From Caenimonas soli (GTDB taxonomy: Bacteria; Pseudomonadota; Gammaproteobacteria; Burkholderiales; Burkholderiaceae_C), in contig NZ_JABJVV010000007.1 in assembly GCF_013155545.1 (NCBI RefSeq), positions 62,001 to 126,000 on the forward strand: DNA of 64,000 bases, in the 5' to 3' direction. Shown here one piece after another: positions 15,670 to 25,560 of the stretch; position 1 is the stretch's first letter, and each line of letters starts with the position of its first letter. Made by a program: the position numbers and the translations under genes. The notes under the pieces are model-generated. The model had not been told where the DNA came from, searched no databases, and worked only from the letters and a program-made list of their open reading frames with translations.

Positions 15670-16931
15670 AGCGCGCCCTCTTCGCATGGACGTGCGCGTT
15701 GCTCCTCGGTTCACAGGCCGAGGCCGCGCCCCAGCCGTCGGCTTGCCCGGAGCGTCTGCCGGCCGGGACGCGCTGCTTCAACGGCCACGACGCTGAAGGC
15801 GCGGGCTACTGGATCGCCATACCGAAGGACTGGAACCGGGTGCTGGTTCTGCATGCGCATGGCGGTCCCGAGCTGGGCGCCCCGCGTCTGCAGCGCAGCG
15901 CCGAAGACCTCAAGCGCTGGGCCGTCACTGTCAAGGCCGGCTATGCATGGGCCGGCTCGACCTACCGGCGGGGCGGCTACGGGGTGACCATGGCGGCGCA
16001 GGATACGGAGCGGCTCCGCCTGCTGTTCAACGAGCACTTCGGCGCACCGCGCCGTACCTTGCTGCACGGCCAGAGCTATGGCGCCGGCGTGGCGTCCAAA
16101 GGCCTCGAGATGTATGGACGGTCCAGCTACGACGGCGCGCTGCTGACCAGCGGCGTTCTGGGCGGTGGCGTGCATGCGTATGGCTTCCGGCTCGATCTGC
16201 GAGTGGTGTACCAGTACGTGTGCAATAACCATCCCCGGCCCGACGAACCCGCATACCCGCTGTGGCAGGGCCTCCCAGCGAATGCGACGCTGACGCGCGA
16301 GGCGCTGGCCGAGCGCGTGGACGAATGCACGGGCGTGCGTAAGCCGGCGGCGCAGCGAACGGATCGCCAGAAAGCGAACCTCGAAACCATCACCAAGGTG
16401 GTCGGCATCCCCGAGCGCTCGCTGCTCGGGCACCTGAACTGGGCGACATGGTTGTTCCAGGATCTGTCGGTTCGCCTCGGCGGCAACGCGTTCGACAACA
16501 CGAAGACCCGCTATCAAGGGTCATCCGACGACGTCGCGCTGAACGCGGGCGTGTTGCGGTATGCCGCCGACGCGCGCGCGGTGCAGGCGCTGAACGAGGA
16601 CAGCCGCCCTTCAGGCAAGCTGGAGATGCCGGTGCTGGGGCTGCACGCCACGAAGGATCCGACCGCTTCCGTGGCGTTGGCTTTCGAGTACCGGGACTTG
16701 GTGCGCGCGGCCGGAGCTTCCCAACGGCTGGTGCAGGCCTTCACCGACGAGGAGGAGCACAGCTACCTGGGCGAGCCGCAGTACCCTGCCCTGTTCGATG
16801 CGTTAGTGGCCTGGGTGGAGCGCGGAGACAAGCCTTCGGCGCAGGGACTGGCGCTGTCATGCAAGGCGTATGAAGCGCGATACGGGGCGGGCTGCAGGAT
16901 ACAGCCGGCGCTGTCCGAGCAGCCGCGCTGA
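15666..16931 (+). CDS. Secreted alpha/beta hydrolase
   Basis: The product is 421 aa with a Sec signal (MKRALFAWTCALLLGSQAEA). An alpha/beta-hydrolase fold is indicated by VLVLHAHGGPE (oxyanion strand), GQSYGAGVASKG with Ser137 as likely nucleophile, and late elements HATKDPTA (Asp) and EEEHSYLG (His). It is coupled to the tannase-family gene by a 4-bp ATGA overlap, so the two probably act on the same extracytoplasmic ester substrate. I do not recognise a specific subfamily. Its stop lies 2 bp from the stop of the convergent Bug gene, leaving no room for a separate terminator. Confidence 0.8.
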   Translation: MKRALFAWTCALLLGSQAEAAPQPSACPERLPAGTRCFNGHDAEGAGYWIAIPKDWNRVLVLHAHGGPELGAPRLQRSAEDLKRWAVTVKAGYAWAGSTYRRGGYGVTMAAQDTERLRLLFNEHFGAPRRTLLHGQSYGAGVASKGLEMYGRSSYDGALLTSGVLGGGVHAYGFRLDLRVVYQYVCNNHPRPDEPAYPLWQGLPANATLTREALAERVDECTGVRKPAAQRTDRQKANLETITKVVGIPERSLLGHLNWATWLFQDLSVRLGGNAFDNTKTRYQGSSDDVALNAGVLRYAADARAVQALNEDSRPSGKLEMPVLGLHATKDPTASVALAFEYRDLVRAAGASQRLVQAFTDEEEHSYLGEPQYPALFDALVAWVERGDKPSAQGLALSCKAYEARYGAGCRIQPALSEQPR

Positions 16932-16933
16932 CG

Positions 16934-17902
16934 TCACTCGAGCCGGATGTTCGCGGCCTTGATGATTCGCGCGTTGTTGTTGGACTCCACGGCGATCTGC
17001 CGCGCAAATTCGGCAGAGCTGCCCCCCGCTGGAACGTTTTCCGCGGCAATCAAGCGGTTCCGGATGTCCGCCAGCTGCAGGGCCTTGTTGATCTCGGCGT
17101 TCAGGCGCGACAGGACTGCTTCAGGCGTGCGGCCGGGCGCGAAGATCCCGAAGAGGGAAACCAGGTTCGCCAATGCGAAGCCGAGTTCAGCCAGGGTCGG
17201 CACATCGGGCAACGCCTCGATGCGCCCTGGGGCGCCCACCGCGAGGGCCTTGAACTTGCCACTCTTCACCTGTTGCAACTGTGTGCCCGCGACGTTGGTC
17301 GACAGTATCTCGAACTGGCCGCTCAATGCGTCGTTGAGCTGTTGACCGCCGCCTTTGTAGGGGATGTGCGTGATGTCCACGCCCGCCACGGCTTTCAGCT
17401 GCTCGAGCACCATGTGGCCGACGGTCGCCTGCCCTGACGTGCCCCAGCGGATTTGCCCGGGCCTGGCCCGCGCTAGCGCGAGGAGGTCGGCGAAGCTCTT
17501 GCCCTCGAATGCAGGCGTGCCTACGACCAGCACCGGTGTGTACATCACGCTGGCCACCGGAGCGATGTCCTTCGCCGGGTCGAAGTTCGTGCGGCCCAGG
17601 TGCGGATTGAGCGCCAACGGACTGATCGCGGAAAAGCCGACCGTGTAGCCATCGGGCGCGGCCTTGGCCACGGCTTCCATTCCGACGCCACCGCCCGCCC
17701 CGGCCCGATTCTCGACCACCACCGGCACGCCGAGCTGCACGGAGAGCTTCTCGGCCAATGCGCGTGCCACCCCGTCGCTCAGGCCGCCCGTGGGATAGGC
17801 GACGATGATGCGCAGCGGACGCGCCGGCCAAGGCTGCGGCTGCTGGGCGCCGGCGGCGAATGGCAGCCCCGCCAGCGTGACGAGAATCTCGCGACGCTTC
17901 AG
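16934..17902 (-). CDS. Bug-family (TctC-like) periplasmic binding protein with apparent CTG start
   Basis: This 322-aa tripartite-tricarboxylate-type receptor has typical Bug features: PLRIIVAYPTGGLSDGVARALAE, VVVENRAGAGGGVGMEAVAKA and IPYKGGGQQLNDALSGQ. The signal peptide KRREILVTLAGLPFAAGA begins immediately after a CTG at 17902-17900. No ATG, GTG or TTG lies in frame at a sensible place, and AAGGAAG precedes the CTG, so CTG initiation (read as Met) is the simplest reading. The CTGA overlaps the fdx stop. No TctA/TctB membrane partner is nearby. Bug proteins are abundant orphans in Burkholderiales and the ligand is unknown. Confidence 0.85.
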   Translation of the reverse strand: MKRREILVTLAGLPFAAGAQQPQPWPARPLRIIVAYPTGGLSDGVARALAEKLSVQLGVPVVVENRAGAGGGVGMEAVAKAAPDGYTVGFSAISPLALNPHLGRTNFDPAKDIAPVASVMYTPVLVVGTPAFEGKSFADLLALARARPGQIRWGTSGQATVGHMVLEQLKAVAGVDITHIPYKGGGQQLNDALSGQFEILSTNVAGTQLQQVKSGKFKALAVGAPGRIEALPDVPTLAELGFALANLVSLFGIFAPGRTPEAVLSRLNAEINKALQLADIRNRLIAAENVPAGGSSAEFARQIAVESNNNARIIKAANIRLE

Positions 17903-18237
17903 TGCACTTCCTTGGCGTGGTTGATCGAGTACTTCGGGATCTCGACCGTCAAGTCCTTCTGGGCCACGATGGCCTGGCAAGACAGGCGCGAGTTGGGCTC
18001 CAGGCCCCAGGCGCGATCGAGCAGGTCTTCCTCGTTCTCGTCCATCTCGTTGAGCGAGTTGAAGCCCTCGCGCACGATGACGTGGCACGTGGTGCAGGCA
18101 CAGCTCATGTCGCAGGCGTGCTCGATGTGGATGTCGTTGTCCAGCAGCGCCTCGCAGATCGAGGTGCCGGCTGGCACGGTCACTTCCGCGCCCTTGGGGC
18201 AGTATTCGGGGTGCGGGAGAATTTTGATGATGGCCAT
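17899..18237 (-). CDS. fdx: ISC-type [2Fe-2S] ferredoxin
   Basis: This 112-aa adrenodoxin-like ferredoxin supplies electrons for Fe-S cluster assembly on IscU. Cluster ligands are visible in HACDMSCACTTC (three of the four Cys, plus the intervening Cys typical of Isc ferredoxins) and LSCQA near residue 86. Its ATG overlaps the hscA stop by one base (TGATG). It is the last canonical member of the isc operon; an iscX gene is absent and a Bug binding-protein gene follows instead. Confidence 0.96.
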   Translation of the reverse strand: MAIIKILPHPEYCPKGAEVTVPAGTSICEALLDNDIHIEHACDMSCACTTCHVIVREGFNSLNEMDENEEDLLDRAWGLEPNSRLSCQAIVAQKDLTVEIPKYSINHAKEVH

Positions 18238-20096
18238 CAGATGGTTTCCACGTTCTTGCCGGACAGCGCCTTGCGGATGCTGTTGTTCATTCGTTCGGCC
18301 GCAAAGGACTCGGTGCCCTTGGCCAGGGCCTGCGTCGCGGCTTCGATGACGCCGGCGTCATGGCTGTCGGCCACGACCTTGTGCAGCTGCTTCATCAGCG
18401 CCTCGATGTGCGCGCGCTCCTCGGGGCCAAGCAGGGCGCCGTCGGCGTTCAGCGCGCTTTGCGTCGCCAGCAGCATGCGATCGGCATCGACCCGGGCCTC
18501 GCCCAGGGCGCGCGCCTTGATGTCCTGTTCGGCCGTCGTGAAGCTCTCCTGCAGCATCCTGGCGATCTCATCGTCGGACAGGCCGTAGGAAGGCTTGACG
18601 TCGATGCGGGCTTCCACGCCGCTGGTCTGCTCGCGCGCATTCACGCTGAGCAAACCGTCGGCATCCACCGTGAAGGTCACGCGGATACGCGCGGCGCCGG
18701 CTGCCATGGGCGGGATGCCGCGCAGCTCGAAACGCGCGAGGCTGCGGCAATCCTGCACCAGGTCGCGCTCGCCCTGCACCACGTGCAGCGCCAGTGCCGT
18801 CTGCCCGTCCTTATAGGTCGTGAAATCCTGGGCCTTGGCCGTGGGAATGGTCTCGTTGCGCGGCACGATGCGCTCGACCAGGCCACCCATGGTTTCGATG
18901 CCCAGCGACAGCGGGATCACGTCCAGCAGCAGCAGGTCGCCCTTGGAGTTGTTGCCGGCCAGCTGATTGGCCTGGATCGCGGCGCCCAAGGCCACCACTT
19001 CATCCGGGTTCAAGTTGGTGAGTGGTTCGCGGCCAAAGAAGTCGGCAACCGCGCGATAGATTTGCGGCATGCGGGTGGAGCCGCCCACGAGGACGATGCC
19101 CTGCACTTCGTCCTTTGCCAGCTTGGCGTCGCGCAAGGTCTTGCGCACTGCCGCCATGGTGCGCGCCGTCAGGTCGGCCGTGACAGCTTCGAAGTCGCTG
19201 CGCTGGATCGTCACCTCGGCGGTATTTCCCTGCAAGCCCAGCTGCGTCACCACCGCTTCCGATGACGACAGTTGCTCCTTGGCCGCGCGCGCCGCCATCT
19301 TGATGGCTGCCTTGTCGCTCGCGCCCGCGGCCTTCAGGCCCGCCTTGCCCAGCATCCAGTCGGCCAGTGCCCGGTCGTAGTCGTCGCCGCCCAGGGCCGA
19401 ATCGCCTCCGGTGGAGATCACCTCGAACACACCCTTGGTCAGGCGCAGTATCGAGATGTCGAAGGTGCCCCCGCCCAGGTCATAGACCGCATAGATGCCT
19501 TCGCTCGCGTTGTCCAGGCCGTAGGCGATGGACGCGGCCGTGGGCTCGCTGATCAGGCGCAGCACGTTGATGCCTGCCAGTTGCGCGGCGTCCTTGGTGG
19601 CCTGGCGCTGCGCTTCGTCGAAGTACGCAGGCACCGTGATCACCGCGCCATAGAGGTCATCGTTGAACGTATCTTCGGCGCGATAGCGCAGCGTGGCGAG
19701 AATCTCGGCGCTGAGCTCGACCGGCGACTTTTCGCCGGCGCGTGTCTGGAGCGCAATCATCCCGGGCTTGTCGTTGAAGCGATAAGGCAGCTTCTCGCGG
19801 TTGGCGATGTCGGCCAGGCCCCGGCCCATGAAACGCTTCACCGAGGCGATCGTGTTCTCCGGATCCTCAGCCTGCGCCGCCTGGGCGTCGTAGCCGATCT
19901 GGCGACCGCCGTCCTCGAGGTAGCGAACGACCGACGGCAGGATCGCCCTGCCCTGCGCGTCCGGCAGGCATTCGGCCACGCCATTGCGCACCGCCGCCAC
20001 CAGCGAATGCGTGGTGCCCAGGTCGATGCCCACGGCAATGCGCCGCTGGTGCGGATCGGGCGCCTGGCCGGGTTCGGATATTTGCAGAAGTGCCAT
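18237..20096 (-). CDS. hscA: Fe-S assembly Hsp70 chaperone HscA
   Basis: This 619-aa specialised Hsp70 works with HscB to transfer clusters from IscU. The ATPase domain opens [20 protein letters not shown] and has [13 protein letters not shown] near residue 195 and [12 protein letters not shown] near residue 330. The substrate domain ([18 protein letters not shown]) follows. I start at ATG 20096 (MALLQISEP), 4 bp after hscB, in place of a longer upstream frame. Length matches HscA (about 615-620 aa). Confidence 0.96.
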   Translation of the reverse strand: MALLQISEPGQAPDPHQRRIAVGIDLGTTHSLVAAVRNGVAECLPDAQGRAILPSVVRYLEDGGRQIGYDAQAAQAEDPENTIASVKRFMGRGLADIANREKLPYRFNDKPGMIALQTRAGEKSPVELSAEILATLRYRAEDTFNDDLYGAVITVPAYFDEAQRQATKDAAQLAGINVLRLISEPTAASIAYGLDNASEGIYAVYDLGGGTFDISILRLTKGVFEVISTGGDSALGGDDYDRALADWMLGKAGLKAAGASDKAAIKMAARAAKEQLSSSEAVVTQLGLQGNTAEVTIQRSDFEAVTADLTARTMAAVRKTLRDAKLAKDEVQGIVLVGGSTRMPQIYRAVADFFGREPLTNLNPDEVVALGAAIQANQLAGNNSKGDLLLLDVIPLSLGIETMGGLVERIVPRNETIPTAKAQDFTTYKDGQTALALHVVQGERDLVQDCRSLARFELRGIPPMAAGAARIRVTFTVDADGLLSVNAREQTSGVEARIDVKPSYGLSDDEIARMLQESFTTAEQDIKARALGEARVDADRMLLATQSALNADGALLGPEERAHIEALMKQLHKVVADSHDAGVIEAATQALAKGTESFAAERMNNSIRKALSGKNVETI

Positions 20097-20100
20097 GGCG

Positions 20101-20619
20101 CTATTGTCCCAGTTGCTCGAGCCGATTCTCGACGTCGTGCCCAAAGCGCTCAATGAACATAAGGCCTCTGACCTGCTGGGACGCGCCCTTGGCGTCGTTT
20201 TTCTCGTCCAGCAGCTGTTCGATGCGATGCAAGGCCTGGTTGCGGGCCTGGTTCAACTGGTGGTTCAGCGCGTCGAGTTCGACCTCGCTGCTCGCTTCCT
20301 CCAGAGCTTCGCGCCAGGCCATCTGCTCCATCAGAAAGTCCTTGGGCATGGCGGTGTTGTTCTCGGCATTGATCGGGAATCCGCGCAGTTCGCACAGGTA
20401 GGAAGCCCGCTTGAGCGGATTGCGCAGGCGCTGATAAGCCTCATTGATGCGCACCGACCACTGCGTGGCCACCCGCTGCGCCGCCGGGCCCTGCGCCGCG
20501 AACTTGTCCGGATGGGCTTCGCGCTGCAGTTCCTTCCAGCGCGAATCGATCGCGGTCCGATCCTGCACGAACTGCTCCGGCAGCCCGAACAGCTCGAAGT
20601 CGCTGGACTGGATATTCAC
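20101..20619 (-). CDS. hscB: Fe-S assembly co-chaperone HscB (J-domain protein)
   Basis: This 172-aa J-protein stimulates HscA ATPase and delivers IscU. The J-domain signature HPDKF is at about residues 36-40, followed by the ARGs of helix III and a C-terminal three-helix IscU-binding domain ([15 protein letters not shown]). The start is GTG at 20619, sharing GTGA with the iscA stop, so translation is coupled. Confidence 0.96.
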   Translation of the reverse strand: MNIQSSDFELFGLPEQFVQDRTAIDSRWKELQREAHPDKFAAQGPAAQRVATQWSVRINEAYQRLRNPLKRASYLCELRGFPINAENNTAMPKDFLMEQMAWREALEEASSEVELDALNHQLNQARNQALHRIEQLLDEKNDAKGASQQVRGLMFIERFGHDVENRLEQLGQ

Positions 20620-20939
20620 ACTCGGAACGATTCCCCGCAGCCGCAGCGGTCGCGTTCGTTCGGGTTGATGAACTTGAAGCCTTCGTTCAGGCCCTCGCGC
20701 ACGAAATCGAGCTGAGTGCCGTCGATGTAGGCAAGGCTCTTGGGGTCGATCAGCACCTTGACGCCGTGGTCTTCGAACACGATGTCCTCGGGCGCGACCT
20801 CATCCACGTACTCGAGCTTGTAAGCCAAGCCCGAGCACCCCGTGGTTTTCACGCCCAGCCGCACGCCCACGCCTTTTCCGCGTTTGCCGAGGTAGCGGGT
20901 GACGTGCCTTGCTGCTGCTTCTGTCAGTGAGATAGCCAT
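20616..20939 (-). CDS. iscA: A-type Fe-S carrier IscA
   Basis: This 107-aa A-type carrier has the three conserved cysteines, TTGCSGLAY (Cys35) and the C-terminal CGCGESF pair at about residues 99-101. It accepts or carries clusters or iron between IscU and target apoproteins. It lies 7 bp downstream of iscU. Confidence 0.96.
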   Translation of the reverse strand: MAISLTEAAARHVTRYLGKRGKGVGVRLGVKTTGCSGLAYKLEYVDEVAPEDIVFEDHGVKVLIDPKSLAYIDGTQLDFVREGLNEGFKFINPNERDRCGCGESFRV

Positions 20940-20946
20940 TGCCGGA

Positions 20947-21333
20947 TCAGTGCGTGTGCTTCTTCTTGTAGTCTTCCACGGCCGCCTTGATGGCGTCTTC
21001 GGCCAGGATGGAGCAGTGGATCTTCACCGGCGGCAAAGCCAGTTCCTCGGCGATCTGGCTGTTCTTCAGCGCAGCGGCCTGGTCCAGCGTCTTGCCCTTC
21101 ACCCACTCGGTCACGAGCGAGCTGGAGGCGATGGCCGAGCCGCAGCCGTAGGTCTTGAAGCGGGCATCCTCGATGACACCGGTCTTCGGGTTCACCTTGA
21201 TCTGCAACTTCATCACGTCGCCGCAAGCGGGCGCGCCCACCATGCCGGTGCCGACGGATTCATCGCCCTTTTCAAAGGAGCCGACGTTGCGGGGGTTCTC
21301 GTAGTGATCAACGACTTTTTCAGAATAGGCCAT
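20947..21333 (-). CDS. iscU: Fe-S cluster scaffold IscU
   Basis: This 128-aa scaffold carries the three cluster cysteines in APACGDVM (about 37), [11 protein letters not shown] (about 63) and KIHCSILAE (about 106), plus the chaperone-recognition motif LPPVK recognised by HscA. The start at 21333 ([18 protein letters not shown]) has a consensus AGGAGAAAACC ribosome site and matches the family N-terminus exactly; a longer upstream frame is rejected. Confidence 0.97.
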   Translation of the reverse strand: MAYSEKVVDHYENPRNVGSFEKGDESVGTGMVGAPACGDVMKLQIKVNPKTGVIEDARFKTYGCGSAIASSSLVTEWVKGKTLDQAAALKNSQIAEELALPPVKIHCSILAEDAIKAAVEDYKKKHTH

Positions 21334-21349
21334 GGTTTTCTCCTGGTTC

Positions 21350-22570
21350 TCAATGCGCGGTCCACTGGATGGTCGAGATGTCGATCCCATCCTGATACAT
21401 CTCCCACAACGGGCTGAGCTCGCGCAGGCGCGCGACGTTCTGCTTGATCGTGGTGATCGCGTAATCGATTTCTTCCTCGGTCGTGAAGCGACCGATGGTC
21501 ATGCGCAGGCTGCTGTGCGCGAGTTCGTCGCTGCGGCCCAGTGCGCGCAGCACGTAGCTGGGTTCCAGCGAAGCCGAGGTACAGGCCGAGCCCGACGACA
21601 CGGCCAGGCCCTTGATGCCCATGATCAACGACTCGCCCTCGACGAAGTTGAAGCTCATGTTCAGGTTCTGCGCGACGCGATGTTCGAGGTTACCGTTGAT
21701 GAACACCTGCTCGACGTCCTTCAGGCCATTGAGCAGGCGCTTCTGCAGGGCCCGCGCCTTGGCGTTGTCCTGGGCCATCTCGGCCTTGGCCAGGCGGAAA
21801 GCCTCGCCCATGCCCACGATCTGGTGCGTGGGCAGCGTGCCCGAGCGCATACCGCGCTCGTGGCCGCCACCGTGCATCTGCGCTTCCAGCCGCACGCGTG
21901 GCTTGCGGCACACATACAGGGCGCCGATGCCCTTGGGGCCATAGGTCTTGTGCGAGGCCAGGCTCATGAGGTCGACCGGCAGCTTCTTGACGTCGATCTC
22001 GACTTTGCCCGTGGCTTGCGCGGCGTCGACGTGGAAGATGATTCCCTTCTCACGGCACAGCGCGCCAATGGTGGGAATGTCCTGGATCACGCCGATCTCG
22101 TTGTTGACGAGCATCACGCTGATGAGGATGGTGTCGGGGCGGATCGCCGCCTTCAGCACTTCCAGATCGATCAGCCCGTCCTCCTGGACGTCGAGGTACG
22201 TCACCTCGAAGCCTTGGCGCTCGAGATCGCGCATCGGATCGAGCACGGCCTTGTGCTCGGTCTTCACGGTGATGAGGTGCTTGCCGCGGCTCTTGTAAAA
22301 ATGGGCCGCGCCCTTGATGGCAAGATTGTCCGACTCTGTCGCGCCGGAAGTCCAGACGATCTCTCGCGGGTCGGCGCCGATGAGGTCGGCCACCTGTTCG
22401 CGAGCTTTTTCCACCGCCGCTTCCGCTTCCCAACCCCAGGCATGGCTTCGCGACGCCGGGTTGCCGAAATGCTCGCGCAACCACGGGATCATCGCGTCCA
22501 CCACGCGCGGGTCGACCGGCGTCGTCGCGCCGTAGTCCATATAGATCGGGAAATGCGGGGTCATGTCCAT
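21350..22570 (-). CDS. iscS: Cysteine desulfurase IscS
   Basis: This 406-aa PLP enzyme removes sulfur from cysteine for Fe-S clusters and tRNA thiolation. It begins [20 protein letters not shown]. The PLP lysine is in [16 protein letters not shown] near residue 205, and the persulfide cysteine is in [20 protein letters not shown] near residue 328. Start options are ATG 22570 or 22564. The first gives the usual 404-407 aa size. It lies 16 bp after iscR. Confidence 0.96.
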   Translation of the reverse strand: MDMTPHFPIYMDYGATTPVDPRVVDAMIPWLREHFGNPASRSHAWGWEAEAAVEKAREQVADLIGADPREIVWTSGATESDNLAIKGAAHFYKSRGKHLITVKTEHKAVLDPMRDLERQGFEVTYLDVQEDGLIDLEVLKAAIRPDTILISVMLVNNEIGVIQDIPTIGALCREKGIIFHVDAAQATGKVEIDVKKLPVDLMSLASHKTYGPKGIGALYVCRKPRVRLEAQMHGGGHERGMRSGTLPTHQIVGMGEAFRLAKAEMAQDNAKARALQKRLLNGLKDVEQVFINGNLEHRVAQNLNMSFNFVEGESLIMGIKGLAVSSGSACTSASLEPSYVLRALGRSDELAHSSLRMTIGRFTTEEEIDYAITTIKQNVARLRELSPLWEMYQDGIDISTIQWTAH

Positions 22571-22586
22571 GGCTGGCTTGAGTTTT

Positions 22587-23123
22587 TTAAGACTTGGCGT
22601 ACGAGTTACCGAGGGCGAACACCGAATTCGGCGCATTCACGCGAATCGGCTTGACCACCGGCTGGCTGGAAATTGCGCGCTTGACGGCGGGCTTGTCCTC
22701 GATCTGCACGCCCTTGGCCAGCTGGTCATCGACCAGCTTTTGCAGCGTGACGGAGTCAAGGAATTCGACCATGCGCTGGTTGAGCGCTGCCCACAGCTCA
22801 TGCGTCATGCAGCGGCCGCCATCGCCCTGGCAATTTTCCTTGCCGCCGCACTGGGTGGCGTCGATCGGTTCGTCCACGGAGACGATGATGTCGGCGACGG
22901 TGATCTCGGACGCCTTGCGGCCGAGCGTGTACCCGCCCCCCGGCCCGCGGGTGGACTCCACCAGCTCATGCCGGCGCAGCTTGCCGAACAGCTGCTCCAG
23001 ATAGGACAGCGAAATCTGCTGGCGCTGGCTGATCGCAGCCAGCGTGACGGGACCATTGTTCTGGCGCAGGGCCAGATCAATCATCGCTGTGACCGCAAAA
23101 CGGCCTTTGGTTGTGAGACGCAT
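22587..23123 (-). CDS. iscR: Rrf2-family Fe-S-sensing regulator IscR
   Basis: The product is 178 aa. The winged-helix N-terminus is [19 protein letters not shown]. The [2Fe-2S] ligands are Cys92, Cys98 and Cys104 ([14 protein letters not shown]) with a following His, as in E. coli IscR. It represses the isc operon when Fe-S supply is adequate. The start at 23123 has a strong AAGGAGC site. A C-terminal tail of about 30 aa beyond the core resembles other betaproteobacterial IscR. A matching operator is visible upstream. Confidence 0.96.
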   Translation of the reverse strand: MRLTTKGRFAVTAMIDLALRQNNGPVTLAAISQRQQISLSYLEQLFGKLRRHELVESTRGPGGGYTLGRKASEITVADIIVSVDEPIDATQCGGKENCQGDGGRCMTHELWAALNQRMVEFLDSVTLQKLVDDQLAKGVQIEDKPAVKRAISSQPVVKPIRVNAPNSVFALGNSYAKS

Positions 23124-23256
23124 CGCAAGCTCCTTGTTGCTTGACCTATCCTTCATTCACTCCTGAAGCCCAGCTTCGGAGTCCGTCTCCGCCCCATGTT
23201 CCGGCTCCCCGCCGGCCCTCACCCATGGCTAAGCCATTGAGATTGTTGAGGTTTTC

Positions 23257-23289
23257 TTAAACTGGTTCTTGACTAATTTCGTCAAGTAT
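23257..23289 (-). promoter_or_regulatory. isc operon promoter with type I IscR-binding site
   Basis: Read on the minus strand, ATACTTGACGAAATTAGTCAAG (23289-23268) is a near-palindrome matching the E. coli type I IscR motif (ATA-cc-GACT...AGTC-gg-TAT form). A -35 TTGACG (23285-23280) sits inside it, followed after 17 bp by -10 GTTTAA (23262-23257). The overlap implies autorepression by holo-IscR. The leader to iscR is about 130 nt. Confidence 0.75.
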
Positions 23290-23347
23290 ACCAGAAACCC
23301 CATCGAATCGCTCGGGTAATAGGGCCCGGCGCGGGGGTAAGAGCGGC

Positions 23348-25453
23348 TCAGGGCCGCTTGGCCGCCTGGATCGGCACCACGATATTGTCGTGCACAACGG
23401 CGCCGAAGGCCTGCTCCTTGAGCAGGGCGAGCTGGTCGCGGACCCGAGCGGCCTTCTCGAACTCGAGGTTGCGGGCATGCTCCAGCATGAGCTTCTCGAG
23501 CCGTTTGATCTCCTTGGCCACGTCTTTCTCCGACATGTCCTGGGTCATCGCGCGCTGCAGCTCCTGCTTCTCCATCTCCTTGCTGGCCTTCTCGCTGTAG
23601 ACGCCATCGATGAGGTCGCGCACCTGCTTGACGATGCTGCGCGGGGTGATGCCGTGCAGCTCGTTGTGGGCGATCTGCTTGGCGCGCCGCCGCTCGGTTT
23701 CGCCGATCGCCTTTTTCATCGATTCGGTCATTTTGTCGGCGTACAGGATGGCTCGGCCATTCAGGTGGCGCGCGGCCCGCCCGATGGTCTGGATGAGCGA
23801 ACGCTCGGCCCGCAGGAAGCCTTCCTTGTCTGCATCCAGGATCGCCACCAGCGACACCTCTGGAATGTCCAGGCCCTCGCGCAGCAGGTTGATGCCCACC
23901 AGCACGTCGAAGCTGCCCAGCCGCAGGTCGCGCAGGATCTCCACCCGCTCGACGGTGTCGATATCGCTGTGCAGGTAGCGAACCTTGACGCCGTTGTCGG
24001 CGAGGTAGTCGGTGAGCTGCTCTGCCATGCGCTTGGTCAGTGTCGTGATCAGCACCCGCTCGTTCTTCTCGACACGGATGCGGATCTCCTGCAGCACGTC
24101 GTCGACCTGGTGCGTGGCCGGCCGCACTTCGACCTGGGGATCCACCAGGCCCGTCGGCCGCACCAGCTGCTCCACCACCTGGCCGGCGTGCTCCTGCTCA
24201 TACGCCGCCGGCGTAGCTGAAACAAAAACGACCTGGCGCATCCGCCCTTCGAACTCCTCGAACTTCAGCGGCCGGTTGTCCAGGGCCGACGGCAGGCGAA
24301 AGCCATATTCCACCAGGGTGAGCTTGCGCGCCCGGTCGCCGTTGTACATGGCGCCCAGCTGGCCGATCATCTGGTGGCTCTCGTCCAGGAACATCATCGA
24401 GTCCTTGGGCAGGTAGTCGGTCAGCGTCGAGGGCGGCGACCCGGGCGGCGCGCCCGAGAGATGGCGCGTGTAGTTCTCGATGCCTTTGCAATGGCCGATC
24501 TCGCTGAGCATTTCCAGATCGAACCGGGTGCGCTGCTCGAGCCGTTGTGCTTCCACCAGCTTGCCGTCGGCAACCAGTTCCTTCAGGCGCTGCGCCAGCT
24601 CGATCTTGATGCTCTCCACGGCCGACATCACCTTTTCGCGCGGCGTCACGTAATGGCTGGACGGATAAACCGTGAAGCGCGGCACCTTCTGGCGAATGCG
24701 GCCCGTGAGCGGGTCGAACAGCTGCAGCGACTCGATCTCGTCGTCGAACAGCTCGATGCGGATCGCCAGTTCGCTGTGCTCCGCGGGGAAGATGTCGATC
24801 GTGTCGCCGCGCACCCGGAAGGTTCCGCGCGAGAAATCCTGCTCGTTACGGTTGTACTGCATGCGGATCAGCTGCGAGATGATGTCGCGCTGGCCGATCT
24901 TGTCGCCCACCCGCGTGATGAACCGCATCTGGGTGTAGTCCTCGGGCGCGCCGATGCCATAGATGGCGCTCACCGTCGCCACGATCACGGTGTCGCGCCG
25001 CTCCAGCACGCTCTTGGTGGCGGAGAGCCGCATCTGCTCGATGTGTTCGTTGATCGAGCTGTCCTTCTCGATGAACAAGTCGCGCTGCGGCACATAGGCT
25101 TCGGGCTGGTAGTAGTCGTAGTAGCTGACGAAGTATTCGATCGCGTTGTGCGGGAAGAACTCGCGAAACTCGCTATACAGCTGCGCGGCGAGCGTCTTGT
25201 TCGGCGCGAACACGATGGCCGGTCGCCCCAGCCGGGCGATCACGTTCGCCATGGTGAAAGTCTTACCCGAGCCGGTCACGCCCAGCAAGGTCTGGAAGAC
25301 TTCGCCGTCGCGCACGCCCTCCACCAGCTTGTCGATAGCGGCGGGCTGGTCGCCCGCGGGTGGGTAAGGCAGGAACAGCTCGAAGGGCGAGTCGGGGAAG
25401 GTGATGAACTCCCCCTTCTTCGTTTCCGGTATGACTTCAGAAATCTCTGGCAT
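23348..25453 (-). CDS. uvrB: Excinuclease ABC subunit B
   Basis: This 701-aa UvrB is the helicase-like damage-verification subunit of nucleotide excision repair. It shows Walker [15 protein letters not shown] near residue 60, the beta-hairpin region [20 protein letters not shown], the DEAD-like [17 protein letters not shown], helicase motif [17 protein letters not shown], and a C-terminal UVR domain ([20 protein letters not shown]) for UvrA/UvrC contact. It diverges from the aminotransferase gene. I see no convincing LexA box upstream. Confidence 0.97.
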   Translation of the reverse strand: MPEISEVIPETKKGEFITFPDSPFELFLPYPPAGDQPAAIDKLVEGVRDGEVFQTLLGVTGSGKTFTMANVIARLGRPAIVFAPNKTLAAQLYSEFREFFPHNAIEYFVSYYDYYQPEAYVPQRDLFIEKDSSINEHIEQMRLSATKSVLERRDTVIVATVSAIYGIGAPEDYTQMRFITRVGDKIGQRDIISQLIRMQYNRNEQDFSRGTFRVRGDTIDIFPAEHSELAIRIELFDDEIESLQLFDPLTGRIRQKVPRFTVYPSSHYVTPREKVMSAVESIKIELAQRLKELVADGKLVEAQRLEQRTRFDLEMLSEIGHCKGIENYTRHLSGAPPGSPPSTLTDYLPKDSMMFLDESHQMIGQLGAMYNGDRARKLTLVEYGFRLPSALDNRPLKFEEFEGRMRQVVFVSATPAAYEQEHAGQVVEQLVRPTGLVDPQVEVRPATHQVDDVLQEIRIRVEKNERVLITTLTKRMAEQLTDYLADNGVKVRYLHSDIDTVERVEILRDLRLGSFDVLVGINLLREGLDIPEVSLVAILDADKEGFLRAERSLIQTIGRAARHLNGRAILYADKMTESMKKAIGETERRRAKQIAHNELHGITPRSIVKQVRDLIDGVYSEKASKEMEKQELQRAMTQDMSEKDVAKEIKRLEKLMLEHARNLEFEKAARVRDQLALLKEQAFGAVVHDNIVVPIQAAKRP

Positions 25454-25560
25454 GGGCTTGTGGCGCGAGGCTGGTTACGGCAACGGTAAAATTGCGGGAA
25501 ACCGGACAGCGTACAGCAAGCCCGGCACCCTGTGCTACTGACAACTTTCCAAGGAATCCC

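Noticed and set aside
25454-25560. Possible LexA (SOS) box upstream of uvrB
   Set aside because: CTGTGCTACTGACAA has the wrong spacing and poor symmetry; no CTG-N10-CAG match is present.
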